Shown piece after piece: positions 7,769 through 16,503 of a stretch of DNA of 64,000 nt. The stretch covers positions 777,001 through 841,000 of the forward strand of contig NC_017671.1 in the NCBI RefSeq assembly GCF_000284595.1. The letters are read 5' to 3'. The DNA comes from Stenotrophomonas maltophilia D457 (lineage in GTDB: Bacteria; Pseudomonadota; Gammaproteobacteria; Xanthomonadales; Xanthomonadaceae). The translations under genes were made by a program, and so were the position numbers. How positions within the stretch are numbered: the first letter of the stretch is position 1; every line of letters starts with the position of its first letter. The notes beneath the pieces were generated by a model. That model had not been told where the DNA came from, did no database searches, and saw nothing but the letters and a program-made list of their open reading frames with translations.

Positions 7769-9961
7769 ATGACCCGCCCTACCGCCCTTTGCCTTGCCGT
7801 CTGGATGGCCCTGCCGCTGTCTGCCCATGCTGCTGCCGCGGCCACCGCCGCGCCCGATGCGCGCGAATTCGACCGTGTGCAGGTCACCGCCACCCGCACC
7901 GAGCGGGCGGTGAGCGATGTGGCGGCCACCGTGGACGTCATCGACCGCGAGCAGATGGACCGGCACCTGGTGCAGGACATCAAGGATCTGCTGCGCTACG
8001 AGCCGGGCCTGTCGGTCAGCCGCAGCGCCGCGCGCTTCGGCCTTGGCAGCATCCGCATCCGTGGCCTGGACGGCAACCGCGTGCGCGTGCAGACCGACGG
8101 CATCGCCATGCCCACCAGCTTCAACATCGGCTCGTTCTCCAACGCCAACCGCAACTTCACCGATCTGGATACGCTCAAGCGCGTGGAGATCGTGCGCGGC
8201 CCGGCCAGCTCGCTGTATGGGTCCGACGCGCTCGGGGGTGTGGTCGCCTTCGTCACCAAGGATCCGGCCGACTACCTCAAGGATGGCAAGGACAGCTACG
8301 TCGGCCTGAAGTTCGGCTACGACGGTGAGTGGAAGGGCCTGCTCGGCGGCGTGACCAGCGCGTTCGGCGGCGAACACTGGAGCGGCATGGTCAACATCAA
8401 CCATCGCCAGGGCCAGGAAACCGGCAATAAGGGTGATGTACGCAGCCTCGACAACACCCGCACCGCGCCCAATCCGCAGGACCGCGATGGTCGCAGTGGC
8501 TTGGCCAAGCTGGTCTATGCGCCGAGCGAGGACCAGCGCTTCCGCCTGACCGTGGAAGGCAACGAAGACAACACCGATACCAACGTGCTGTCCTCGATCG
8601 ACCGCACCACCACCACCGGCATGAAGGCGCGCGATACGCAGAACCGCACCCGCGTGTCGTTCGCCCATGAAATGGATGCGCTGGACAAGGGCTTCGCCGA
8701 CAGCCTGCATTGGCAGCTGTATACCCAGCACAGCGAAACCACCCAGATCACGGATGAGGACCGCGCCAACCGCAGCCGCCGCCACCGCGAGTTCAACTTC
8801 GACCAGCGCGTCTACGGCCTGCAGGCGCAGTTCAACAAGGCGTTCAGCACCGGCAGCGTCGAACACGCGCTGACCTACGGTTTCGAGGGCGCGCATACCG
8901 AGATCCGCCAGAAGCGCGACGGCTACCAGGTGTTGGCCAATGGCCAGACCAGCACCACCATCCTGCCCGACGCCTTCCCGGTGCGCGATTTCCCGATCAG
9001 CAAGACCACCGAGCTGGGCCTGTACGCACAGGACGAAATGCGCATGGCCAACGGCAAGCTGTCGCTGGTGCCGGGCGTGCGCGTGGACCGCTACGAGCTG
9101 AAGCCGGAGGTGGACAGCATCTTCGCCGACGACAATCCCGGCGTTGCGGTGGCCAGGCTGACCAAGACCAGCGTCTCGCCGAAGCTGGGCATGGTCTATC
9201 GCTTCACCGACGAATGGTCGCTGTTTGCCGGCTATTCGCATGGCTTCCGCTCGCCGCCGTACAACGACGTCAACCTGGGCTTCACCAACTTCGCCTTCGG
9301 CTACACCGCCATTCCCAATCCGGACCTGAAGCCGGAAACCAGTGACGGCATGGAGCTGGGACTGCGCTTCCTGTCGCCAGCGGCCTACGTCAGCCTCAGC
9401 GGCTACTACAACGAGTACAAGGACTTCATCGAGTCGCAGTCGCTGGTCGGCACCAACGCCCAGGGCCTGATGGTGTTCCAGTCGCGCAACATCGCGGATG
9501 CGCGCATCTACGGTGCCGAAATGAAGGCCGGCGTCGACTTCGGCCAGATCAGCCCGGCGCTGCAGGGCTGGGCGCTGCGCAGCTCGGTGGCCTGGTCGCG
9601 CGGCGACAACAGGACCGAAGACACCCCGCTGGATTCGGTCGACCCGCTGCGTGGCACCGTCGGCCTGATGTACGACACCGACACCTGGGGCGTCGAACTG
9701 GCCGGTACCTTCGTCAAGCGCAAGGACCGCGTCACCGCCGCCACGGTGTACCGCCCGGCCGGCTACGGCGTGGCCGACCTGATGGCGCACTGGAACTTCG
9801 CCCCGGGCGCCACCTTCAACGTCGGCGTGTTCAACCTGGGCGACAAGCGTTACATCGACTGGTCCAACGTGGGTTCGACGCTGTCGCCGGGCAGCCGCGT
9901 GCTGGACCGCTATACCAACCCGGGCCGCACCCTCTCCGCCAGCCTTGCCGTTTCCTGGTGA
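7769..9961 (+). CDS. TonB-dependent heme/hemoglobin receptor
   Basis: The 730-residue outer-membrane receptor has a signal peptide (about residues 1-24), a TonB-box-like FDRVQVTATRTE and an N-terminal plug domain (about 35-150) with IRIRGLDGNRVRVQTDG. A 22-strand barrel follows, ending in a terminal aromatic residue (SASLAVSW). The heme-receptor motifs FRSPP (493-497, a variant of FRAP) and NPDL (517-520) are both present. The histidine usually found between these motifs is absent; His491 lies just before FRSPP. The gene is in a Fur-boxed cluster with hemP. It should import heme or take heme from hemoproteins using TonB energy. Confidence 0.9.
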   Translation: MTRPTALCLAVWMALPLSAHAAAAATAAPDAREFDRVQVTATRTERAVSDVAATVDVIDREQMDRHLVQDIKDLLRYEPGLSVSRSAARFGLGSIRIRGLDGNRVRVQTDGIAMPTSFNIGSFSNANRNFTDLDTLKRVEIVRGPASSLYGSDALGGVVAFVTKDPADYLKDGKDSYVGLKFGYDGEWKGLLGGVTSAFGGEHWSGMVNINHRQGQETGNKGDVRSLDNTRTAPNPQDRDGRSGLAKLVYAPSEDQRFRLTVEGNEDNTDTNVLSSIDRTTTTGMKARDTQNRTRVSFAHEMDALDKGFADSLHWQLYTQHSETTQITDEDRANRSRRHREFNFDQRVYGLQAQFNKAFSTGSVEHALTYGFEGAHTEIRQKRDGYQVLANGQTSTTILPDAFPVRDFPISKTTELGLYAQDEMRMANGKLSLVPGVRVDRYELKPEVDSIFADDNPGVAVARLTKTSVSPKLGMVYRFTDEWSLFAGYSHGFRSPPYNDVNLGFTNFAFGYTAIPNPDLKPETSDGMELGLRFLSPAAYVSLSGYYNEYKDFIESQSLVGTNAQGLMVFQSRNIADARIYGAEMKAGVDFGQISPALQGWALRSSVAWSRGDNRTEDTPLDSVDPLRGTVGLMYDTDTWGVELAGTFVKRKDRVTAATVYRPAGYGVADLMAHWNFAPGATFNVGVFNLGDKRYIDWSNVGSTLSPGSRVLDRYTNPGRTLSASLAVSW

Positions 9962-9965
9962 CCTC

Positions 9966-10565
9966 ATGAGCCGAGCCTTGTCCGCACGCAGGAACGACGC
10001 CATCGCCGCGCAGGGCAGCGCGGCCTGGCCGACGCCGGCACAGCTGGCCACGCTCGGCACCGTGTTGTGCCTGTACCGCGCCGACGGCAACGAGCTCGGT
10101 GGCTGGCGCCAGGCAGTACGCGTGCATGCCTGCCAGGGCGTGGACAGCGAGGGCGTGCGCGAAAGCCTGTGCTTCCTCGATGCCCGCGGCCGCTGCGTGT
10201 GGCGGCTGTACCTGTTGCCCGACAGCGATTTCCTGGCCTGGGACCGGCTGGTCGCGGCGCTGCCGCCGGGCCCGGAGCATGACAGCGAGGGCAGTGTCGG
10301 CGAACGCCTGTGGCGGCGCCTGGCCGGCCATCTCGGTGGCCAGCGCTGGCGACTGTGCGCGCTGCGCCTGCATGCCGCCGACGACGGCCGCACCCTGGCT
10401 GCAAGCCTGTCGACGTTGTCCTCGCTGGGCGCAGCCACCGCGCGTCGCATCGCGCGGCTGGAAGGTGCCGAAGGCGAGCTGGCGATCGACGATTGCTGCT
10501 GCGCCGATGCTGCACGTCGCTCGGCGCCGCGGGTTCCCGGCGACCTGCCGCTGATCCGGCTGTAA
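9966..10565 (+). CDS. HemS/ChuX-like single-domain protein of the heme locus
   Basis: The 199-residue protein follows the receptor by 4 nt and is probably co-translated. No clear family signature is certain. However, LGTVLCLYRADGN followed later by CFLDARGRCVWRLYLLPDSD and FLAWDRLVAAL resembles the repeated unit of HemS/HmuS/ChuS heme-handling proteins (strand with FFDxxGxAVHKIY, then a short helix). That would make it a half-length heme chaperone or degradation factor. A Cys cluster (DDCCCADAA) near residue 180 is unusual. The ATG at 9966 is preferred to a TTG upstream. The function is inferred from context and weak motif likeness. Confidence 0.6.
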   Translation: MSRALSARRNDAIAAQGSAAWPTPAQLATLGTVLCLYRADGNELGGWRQAVRVHACQGVDSEGVRESLCFLDARGRCVWRLYLLPDSDFLAWDRLVAALPPGPEHDSEGSVGERLWRRLAGHLGGQRWRLCALRLHAADDGRTLAASLSTLSSLGAATARRIARLEGAEGELAIDDCCCADAARRSAPRVPGDLPLIRL

Positions 10566-10638
10566 CCCTTTCCCGATGGAACGCCTGCCGGCCACGGACG
10601 GCCTCTCACTGCATCTGCAACCCCGAAGGAAGACCCCG

Positions 10639-11574
10639 ATGAAGCTCCAGACAGCCAGCGTCCTGCTGCTGCTCGCCACCAGCGGCGTGGCCAGCGCGCA
10701 GCCCTCCGGCATCGCCCGCGACCACGACAGCATCCTTGCCATGCAGGGCGAGTACACCGTCGATTTCGCATTCGACGAGACCGTGCGGCTGAAGCCCGGC
10801 TACGAGCGCGCCCCGGCGATGCGCAGCGGCGGCAACGAACTGGTGATCGTGGTCGAGGACACGCCGAAGCGCATCGTGCTGCAGCACCTGCTGCTGGACG
10901 AGAAGAGCGGCCACATCACCAAGCACTGGCGCCAGGACTGGGTCTACGAAGCACCGAACCGTTTCGAGTTCAGCGCCGACCAGACCTGGCAGGTACGCCG
11001 CATTTCCGCAGCGGTGAACCAGGGCGCCTGGACCCAGTGCGTGTACGAAGTGAGCGACGCACCGCGCTACTGCGGCACCGGCAAATGGACCTACACCAAC
11101 AACGTGCCGAGCTGGACCAGCGACCTCAGCTGGCGCCCGTTGCCGCGCCGTGAGTACACCAAGCGCAGCGACTACAACGCGCTGGCCGTCGTCAACCGCC
11201 ACACGCTCACGCCCAATGGCTGGACCCACGAGCAGTTCAACACCAAGGTGCAGCGCAACGCCGACGGCAGCCAGGTGGAGATCGCACGCGAGTTCGGCTT
11301 CAACGACTACGTGAAGACCACCGAGGTCGACTTCACCCCGGCGCGTGACTACTGGAAGGCCACTGCCGGCTACTGGGCCAAGGTGCGCCAGCGTTGGGAC
11401 GGCTTCCTCGGCCAGGCCCCGGGCGTGCACCTGAAGACCAAGATCGATGGCATGGCGATGATCATTCCGCTGTTCACCCAGGCCGAAGCGATCCAGTCCG
11501 GCAAAAAGGTGAAGGACAAGCAGATCGACGAGGTGTTCGCCAAGTACGTGGAAAAGGCGCCGAAGGAAGGCTGA
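10639..11574 (+). CDS. periplasmic DUF6607-family protein
   Basis: The 311-residue protein has a cleavable signal peptide (about residues 1-20, ending ASA-Q). Its mature part is rich in Trp and Tyr (HWRQDWVYEAP, SWTSDLSWRPLPRRE), as in DUF6607 proteins. The family has no established function. Position as last gene of the Fur-controlled heme cluster suggests a periplasmic role in heme or iron acquisition. It starts at an ATG preceded by GAAGGA, 73 nt after the previous gene. A hairpin (11592-11613) closes the unit. Confidence 0.7.
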   Translation: MKLQTASVLLLLATSGVASAQPSGIARDHDSILAMQGEYTVDFAFDETVRLKPGYERAPAMRSGGNELVIVVEDTPKRIVLQHLLLDEKSGHITKHWRQDWVYEAPNRFEFSADQTWQVRRISAAVNQGAWTQCVYEVSDAPRYCGTGKWTYTNNVPSWTSDLSWRPLPRREYTKRSDYNALAVVNRHTLTPNGWTHEQFNTKVQRNADGSQVEIAREFGFNDYVKTTEVDFTPARDYWKATAGYWAKVRQRWDGFLGQAPGVHLKTKIDGMAMIIPLFTQAEAIQSGKKVKDKQIDEVFAKYVEKAPKEG

Positions 11575-11591
11575 TCGCCGCGATGGAGAGA

Positions 11592-11613
11592 GGTGCCGGG
11601 GGTACCCGGCACC
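11592..11613 (+). terminator. probable terminator hairpin of the heme locus
   Basis: A perfect 9-bp stem (GGTGCCGGG with CCCGGCACC) and 4-nt loop lies 18 nt after the stop codon of the DUF6607 gene, between convergent genes. No T-run follows, so termination may be Rho-assisted. Confidence 0.5.
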
Positions 11614-11676
11614 GCATTCACCGGCTGCCGGTGGGGGCCGGGCTTGCTCGGCACGCCATCCGGAGGCGCAACCGAT

Positions 11677-14187
11677 TCAGGCCTCGCGCAGCGCCAATGC
11701 CGGCGGCGTATGCAGGATCGCCCGCGTACCCCACCAGCCCGCCAGCAGACTCAAGCCGATGCCGACCACGCCGCCGATCAGCAGGCCCGGCCACGGCGGC
11801 AGCAAGGGCAGCTCGAACACCTTCTGCGACACCGCCACGCCGATCGCTGCGGCCGCGCCCACCGCCAGCAACGCCGCCAGCGTGCCCAGCGCGCCGAACT
11901 CCACCAGCACCGCGCCGCGCAGCTGGCGCCGGGTCGCGCCCAGCGTGCGCAGCACCGCGCTGTCGTAGCGGCGCTCGCCGGCGGTGGCCTGCAGCGCCGC
12001 CAGCAGCACCAGCACGCCGGCCAGCAGGCTGAACACCATCACCAGCTGCACTGCCTGCGCCACGCGCTCCATCACATCGCGCACCTGCGAGATCACCGCG
12101 TCCACGTCCAGCAGCGACAGGTTCGGCTGCGCGCGCACCAGCTCGCCCAGCCCGGCCGCGTTGCCGGACGGCAGATGGAAGGCCGACAGCAGGTTGTGCG
12201 GGGTATCGCCCACCGCATTGGGGTTCAACAGCACGAAGAAATTCGGGCGGAATGTGTTCCAGTCCGCCTTGCGGATGCTGGTGACGGTGAACTCGCGCTG
12301 CTGCTCGCCTACGGAAATCGTAATGCGATCACCCAGGTGCGCGCCGTAGCGCCGCGCCCAGCCGGTTTCCACCGAGGCTTCCGCCGCGGTGCTGCCGGCC
12401 TGCCAGAAGCGACCCTCCAGCAGCGCATTGGCGGGTGGGAAGCTGCTGCGCCAGCTGAAGTTCAGCGGCCGGTTCTCGTCGTCGTCCTCGCGCGGGCCGT
12501 TGTTCGCGCCGTTCCCCTCGGCGGCGGCCTGGTCCACGCGCAGCGGCGGCTTGCCGTTGATCGCGATCAGGCGGCCGGTCGCCATCGGCTCGATACTGGC
12601 GTCGCCGGCGCCCAGTCCACGCAATGCGGCCAGCACACCGTCGCGTTGTTCGGGCTGGATGTTGATCAGGAAGTAGTTCGGCGTATCCGCAGGCAGGCGC
12701 TCGCGCCACTGCTGCAGCAGGCCGGGTCCGGTCACCGCCAGCAGCAACAACGCGCACAGCGACAGCGACAGCCCCACCAGCTGCATCACCGCCAGCAGCC
12801 GGCGCCGGGTCAGCGCGGCCAGGCCCAACCGCCAGTTGCCATGCAGGCGGTGCTGCAGGCCGCGCAGCAGCTGCAGCAGCACGAAGCCGACCGCACCGGC
12901 CGCCAGCGCCAGCGCGGCCAGGCCGCCCAGCACCCACAGCGCCAGTTTCAGATCGCCGGTGACCTGCACCGCCAGCAGCAGGCTGGCCGCCAGCGCCGCC
13001 ACATAGGCCAGCAGCGACGCCGGCGGCAGGGCGGCGAAGGAACGGTTGAGCACCCGCATCGGCGGCACCCCGCGCAGGCGCAGCAGCGGTGGCAGGCCGA
13101 AGCCGAACAGCAGCAGCAGGCCGATGCCGGCACCGGTCAGCGCCGGCATCGCTTCCGGCAGCGGCAGGCGCTGCGGCACCAGGCTGCCCAGCAACTGCAC
13201 CAGGCCTTCCTGCGCGGCCATGCCCAGGCCGATGCCGAGCGCACAGGCTGGCACCGCCAGCATCAGCAGCTGCAGCGCCAGGCCCAGCAGGATGTCGCGC
13301 TGGCGTGCGCCCAGGCAGCGCAGGATCGCCACCTGGTCGATGCGACGCAGGGCGAAGCGGTTGGCCGCCAGCGCGGTGGCCACACCGGCCAGCAGTACCG
13401 CCAGCAGCGCGCTCAGGCCGAGGAAGCGCCCGGCCAGATCGAATGCCTGGCGCACGCCACGCTGGGTGTCGTCCACGCTCAGCAGGCGCAGGCCTTTCAC
13501 CTGCGGCAGCAGCCACTGGCGCAGCGCCGCGATCGGCTCCGCTGCGCCGGCGAACATCAGCCGGTAGTTGATACGGCTGCCCGGGCCGAGCAGGCCGGTG
13601 CCCTCCACATCAGCGCGGTTGACCAGCAGGGTGGGCGAGAGTGTCAGCAGGTCGCCACCGCTGTCCGGCTCGGCCTCGATGATGCCGGCGATGCGCAGCG
13701 TGCCGGCGCCGAACTCGAGGTCATCGCCGGCCTTCAGCCCCAACCCCTGCAGCAGGCGTGGGTCGGCATAGGCCTGGCCCTTGGGCGGCATGCCGGCATC
13801 GGCGATCAACGCACCGCCGGGCGTGGCCCGGACCCGCAGCGTGCCGCGCAGCGGATAACCCGCCTGTACCGCCTTGATGCTGGCCATCTGGCTGGCATCG
13901 CCGTTGAACAGCACGCTGCCGAAGCTGGCGATGCGGGTATGCGCCAGGCCGCGCTGTTGCGCCTCGTCGGCGAATGCCTGCGGCGGATCATCGCGCCCGG
14001 CGATGCCGAGGTCGCCGCCGAGCATTTCCGCCGCGCTGCCGGTCAGCGCCAGGTTGACCCGGTTCACCAGCGTGCCCACCGCAGTCATCACCGCCACGCC
14101 CAGCACCAGCGCGGCGAACACGGTCAGCAGGTCGCCGGCCAGCGCCTCGCGGCGCAGCGCGCGCCACGCGTGGCGCAGCACGTTCAT
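11677..14187 (-). CDS. ABC transporter permease, FtsX/YbbP type
   Basis: The 836-residue inner-membrane protein has an N-terminal helix (WRALRREALAGDLLTVFAAL), a large periplasmic domain, and two FtsX-like four-helix modules (about residues 240-480 and 700-836). This is the layout of E. coli YbbP. Together with the overlapping ATP-binding gene it forms a MacB-like mechanotransmission or lipid-export complex rather than a classical importer. The stop codon of the ATPase overlaps this start (ATGA). The substrate is unknown. The divergent neighbour is a TesA-like esterase, as in E. coli. Confidence 0.88.
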   Translation of the reverse strand: MNVLRHAWRALRREALAGDLLTVFAALVLGVAVMTAVGTLVNRVNLALTGSAAEMLGGDLGIAGRDDPPQAFADEAQQRGLAHTRIASFGSVLFNGDASQMASIKAVQAGYPLRGTLRVRATPGGALIADAGMPPKGQAYADPRLLQGLGLKAGDDLEFGAGTLRIAGIIEAEPDSGGDLLTLSPTLLVNRADVEGTGLLGPGSRINYRLMFAGAAEPIAALRQWLLPQVKGLRLLSVDDTQRGVRQAFDLAGRFLGLSALLAVLLAGVATALAANRFALRRIDQVAILRCLGARQRDILLGLALQLLMLAVPACALGIGLGMAAQEGLVQLLGSLVPQRLPLPEAMPALTGAGIGLLLLFGFGLPPLLRLRGVPPMRVLNRSFAALPPASLLAYVAALAASLLLAVQVTGDLKLALWVLGGLAALALAAGAVGFVLLQLLRGLQHRLHGNWRLGLAALTRRRLLAVMQLVGLSLSLCALLLLAVTGPGLLQQWRERLPADTPNYFLINIQPEQRDGVLAALRGLGAGDASIEPMATGRLIAINGKPPLRVDQAAAEGNGANNGPREDDDENRPLNFSWRSSFPPANALLEGRFWQAGSTAAEASVETGWARRYGAHLGDRITISVGEQQREFTVTSIRKADWNTFRPNFFVLLNPNAVGDTPHNLLSAFHLPSGNAAGLGELVRAQPNLSLLDVDAVISQVRDVMERVAQAVQLVMVFSLLAGVLVLLAALQATAGERRYDSAVLRTLGATRRQLRGAVLVEFGALGTLAALLAVGAAAAIGVAVSQKVFELPLLPPWPGLLIGGVVGIGLSLLAGWWGTRAILHTPPALALREA

Positions 14188-14885
14188 GCCTGTGCCCCAC
14201 GCTCGACCGGCAGCAGGCGGCCGTCATCGATGCGGTGGATGTACTGGCAACGCTGGGCCAGGCGCAGGTCGTGGGTGACCAGGACCAGGGTGGTGCCGCT
14301 GCCGGTGTTGAGTTCGAACAGCAGGTCGCTGATGTGCTGGCCGGTGGCATGGTCCAGCGAGCCGGTCGGTTCGTCGGCGAACAGGATGCGCGGGCGGGTG
14401 ACGAAGGCACGTGCCAGCGCCACGCGCTGCTGCTCGCCGCCGGACAGCTGGCGCGGGTAGTGGCGGGCGCGATGGGCCAGGCCGACCTGCGCCAGCACCT
14501 CGTCCACCCGCGCGCGGTCCTCGCGTCCGGCCAGTTCCAACGGCAGCGCGACATTCTCGGCGGCAGTCAGCGCCGGCAGCAGGTGGAAGCTCTGGAACAC
14601 GAAGCCGACCGCGCGCGCGCGCAGCTGGGCCCGTGCTTCTTCATCCAGGTCGCCCAGGTTCTGGCCCGCCAGCGCGACGTGGCCGCGGCTGGGCAGGTCC
14701 AGTCCGGCCAGCAGGCCGAGCAGGGTGGTCTTGCCGGACCCCGAAGCGCCGACGATGGCCACACTGGTGCCTTCATGGACGGTCAGGGTGATGTTGTCCA
14801 GTATGTGGACTTCACCCTCCGGGCCCTGCACGGACTTGCCGACCTGGTCGACGGCGATGGCGACGGGCGTGCTGCGGGGGGACAG
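14184..14885 (-). CDS. ABC transporter ATP-binding protein, YbbA type
   Basis: The protein has Walker A GASGSGKTT, signature LSGGEQQRVALARA, Walker B ILFADEPTGSLD and H-loop VTHD, as in YbbA/LolD-type ATPases. It drives the permease encoded by the overlapping next gene. The start is problematic: there is no in-frame ATG or TTG near the expected N-terminus. The only in-frame GTG (14831) would delete the first beta strand. A CTG at 14885 gives an N-terminus (SPRSTPVAIAVDQVGK after Met) that aligns with YbbA, so it is used here. The divergent esterase gene starts 21 nt away. Confidence 0.85.
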   Translation of the reverse strand: MSPRSTPVAIAVDQVGKSVQGPEGEVHILDNITLTVHEGTSVAIVGASGSGKTTLLGLLAGLDLPSRGHVALAGQNLGDLDEEARAQLRARAVGFVFQSFHLLPALTAAENVALPLELAGREDRARVDEVLAQVGLAHRARHYPRQLSGGEQQRVALARAFVTRPRILFADEPTGSLDHATGQHISDLLFELNTGSGTTLVLVTHDLRLAQRCQYIHRIDDGRLLPVERGAQA

Positions 14886-14906
14886 GCTGTCGATGAGGAG
14901 ACTCCA

Positions 14907-15548
14907 ATGCGCAAGACGGGATGGAGCCGGCGAGCCGGCGCGATGATGGTGCTGCTGCTGGGATTGCTGCTGCCCGGGCTGGCCGGAGCCAAAGACCCGG
15001 CAGGTACGGTGCTGGTGCTCGGCGACAGCCTCAGTGCTGCCCACAATATCCCTGCCGACGCCGGCTGGGTCAGCCTGTTGCAGCAGCGGGTCAGGCAACA
15101 GTCGAAAACACCGGCGCGCATCGTCAATGCCAGCATGAGCGGGGAAACCACGGCCGGCGCGCTGACCCGCCTGCCGGGCCTGTTGGCGAAGGAAAAGCCG
15201 ACGGTGGTGGTGATCGCGCTGGGCGGCAACGACGCGCTGCGCGGGCTGACCCCGGCACAGGTGCAGGGCAACCTGGAAAAGATGGTACAGGCCAGCCAGA
15301 AGGCCGGCGCCAGGGTGCTGCTGCTGGGCATCGACGTGCCGCCCAACTATGGGCCCGCTTACCGCCAGCGCCTGGCGGCGGCCTACAAGGCGCTGGCCAC
15401 GCAGTACAAGGTGCCGCTGCTGCCGTTCCTGCTGGAGGGCGTGGCCCTGCAGCCGGGCATGATGCAGGCCGATGGCCTGCACCCCACGGCGCAGGCGCAA
15501 TCGAGGGTGCTGGACAACGTCTGGCCACTCCTGCGGCCCCTGCTCTGA
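14907..15548 (+). CDS. tesA: TesA-like periplasmic SGNH esterase/lysophospholipase
   Basis: The 213-residue protein has a signal peptide (about residues 1-28) and the SGNH blocks: VLGDSLSAA with catalytic Ser41, a Gly in block II, LGGNDALRG, and DGLHPTA with the Asp/His pair. It matches E. coli TesA (thioesterase I/protease I/lysophospholipase L1). It is divergent from ybbA-ybbP homologues, as in E. coli. A GAGGAG ribosome-binding site precedes the ATG. With only 21 nt between the two start codons, its promoter must overlap the neighbouring coding region. Confidence 0.9.
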   Translation: MRKTGWSRRAGAMMVLLLGLLLPGLAGAKDPAGTVLVLGDSLSAAHNIPADAGWVSLLQQRVRQQSKTPARIVNASMSGETTAGALTRLPGLLAKEKPTVVVIALGGNDALRGLTPAQVQGNLEKMVQASQKAGARVLLLGIDVPPNYGPAYRQRLAAAYKALATQYKVPLLPFLLEGVALQPGMMQADGLHPTAQAQSRVLDNVWPLLRPLL

Positions 15549-15635
15549 ACGATTTACAACCCTCTTGACGGAACTTCACATCGCGTCCACCGTCGATCCG
15601 GCATGTTTCACAAAGCTGAAGTTAGAGGGAATCAC

Positions 15636-16349
15636 ATGCGTCAGACGAAGGAGACCTCCGGCTTGGTGCTGGTGGTCGAAGACAACCGCAACATCTCCGA
15701 GATGATCGGGGAATACCTGGAAGGTCGCGGCTTCGAAGTCGACTATGCACAGGACGGCCTGGATGGCTACCGCCTTGCGGCGGAGAACAGCTATGACGTC
15801 GTGGTGCTCGACCTCATGTTGCCGCGCCTGGATGGCATCGAAGTATGCCGTCGCCTGCGCAACGATGCGCGCAAGTCCACCCCGGTGCTGATGCTCACGG
15901 CACGCGACACGCTGGACGACAAGCTCACCGGCCTCGGTTTCGGCGCCGATGACTACCTGACCAAGCCGTTCGCGATCCAGGAGCTGGAAGCCCGCCTGCG
16001 CGCGCTGATCCGCCGCGAACGCCGCCAGGTGGGTTCGGAAGTGCTGAAGGTCGCCGACCTGGTGCTCGATCCGGTCAGCATGCGGGCCACCCGTGCCGGT
16101 ACCGAACTGCAGCTGTCGCCGATCGGCCTGCGCCTGCTGACCATCCTGATGCGCGAATCGCCGCGCGTGGTCACCCGCCAGGAGATCGAACGCGAGATCT
16201 GGGGCAATGGCCTGCCGGATTCGGACACCCTGCGCAGCCATCTGTACAACCTGCGCAAGATCATCGACAAGCCGTTCGACCGTCCGCTGCTGCACACCGT
16301 GCAGAGCGCCGGTTACCGCATTGCCGATATCGCCCAGCCGATGGCCTGA
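15636..16349 (+). CDS. OmpR/PhoB-family response regulator
   Basis: The 237-residue regulator has a receiver domain (about residues 10-125) with the phosphoacceptor Asp59 in VVLDLMLP and the Lys of KPF. A winged-helix DNA-binding domain (about 140-232) follows, ending HTVQSAGYRIAD. It pairs with the histidine kinase gene 154 nt downstream. The target genes are not apparent. The ATG at 15636 follows an AGAGGGA ribosome-binding site, which favours it over a start 11 codons upstream. Confidence 0.92.
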   Translation: MRQTKETSGLVLVVEDNRNISEMIGEYLEGRGFEVDYAQDGLDGYRLAAENSYDVVVLDLMLPRLDGIEVCRRLRNDARKSTPVLMLTARDTLDDKLTGLGFGADDYLTKPFAIQELEARLRALIRRERRQVGSEVLKVADLVLDPVSMRATRAGTELQLSPIGLRLLTILMRESPRVVTRQEIEREIWGNGLPDSDTLRSHLYNLRKIIDKPFDRPLLHTVQSAGYRIADIAQPMA

Positions 16350-16405
16350 TCGGGGCCAGGCCGGTGCAGCATCAGGCCCGGCCGGGCAACGACCCCCGCA
16401 CCGGG

Positions 16406-16446
16406 CACGGATGACCGGCCAGCACTGCCGCCGGTCATCCTCCGTG
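16406..16446 (+). terminator. hairpin between response-regulator and kinase genes
   Basis: A 10-bp perfect stem (16409-16418 with 16431-16440) extends by a few more pairs across a bulge. It has no T-run. It may partly terminate the response-regulator transcript or stabilise its 3' end. Confidence 0.5.
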
Positions 16447-16471
16447 CACGACTACGGCGCAGCGCGCTGCC

Positions 16472-16477
16472 TATAAT
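16472..16477 (+). promoter_or_regulatory. TATAAT -10 element ahead of the kinase gene
   Basis: A perfect TATAAT lies 26 nt before the kinase ATG, which would give a leader of about 20 nt. No good -35 hexamer is visible at the usual spacing. Confidence 0.5.
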
Positions 16478-16503
16478 CGCAGCGCTCTGACCGGGACCCC
16501 GCA

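Noticed and set aside
7385-10771. 1128-codon open frame on the minus strand
   Set aside because: It is antisense to hemP, the heme receptor and following genes, has no domain pattern, and is rich in Arg/Ala/His as expected for a shadow frame in GC-rich DNA.
11593-14460. 955-codon open frame on the plus strand
   Set aside because: Gln/His/Arg-rich antisense shadow of the ABC permease and ATPase genes, which carry clear motifs.
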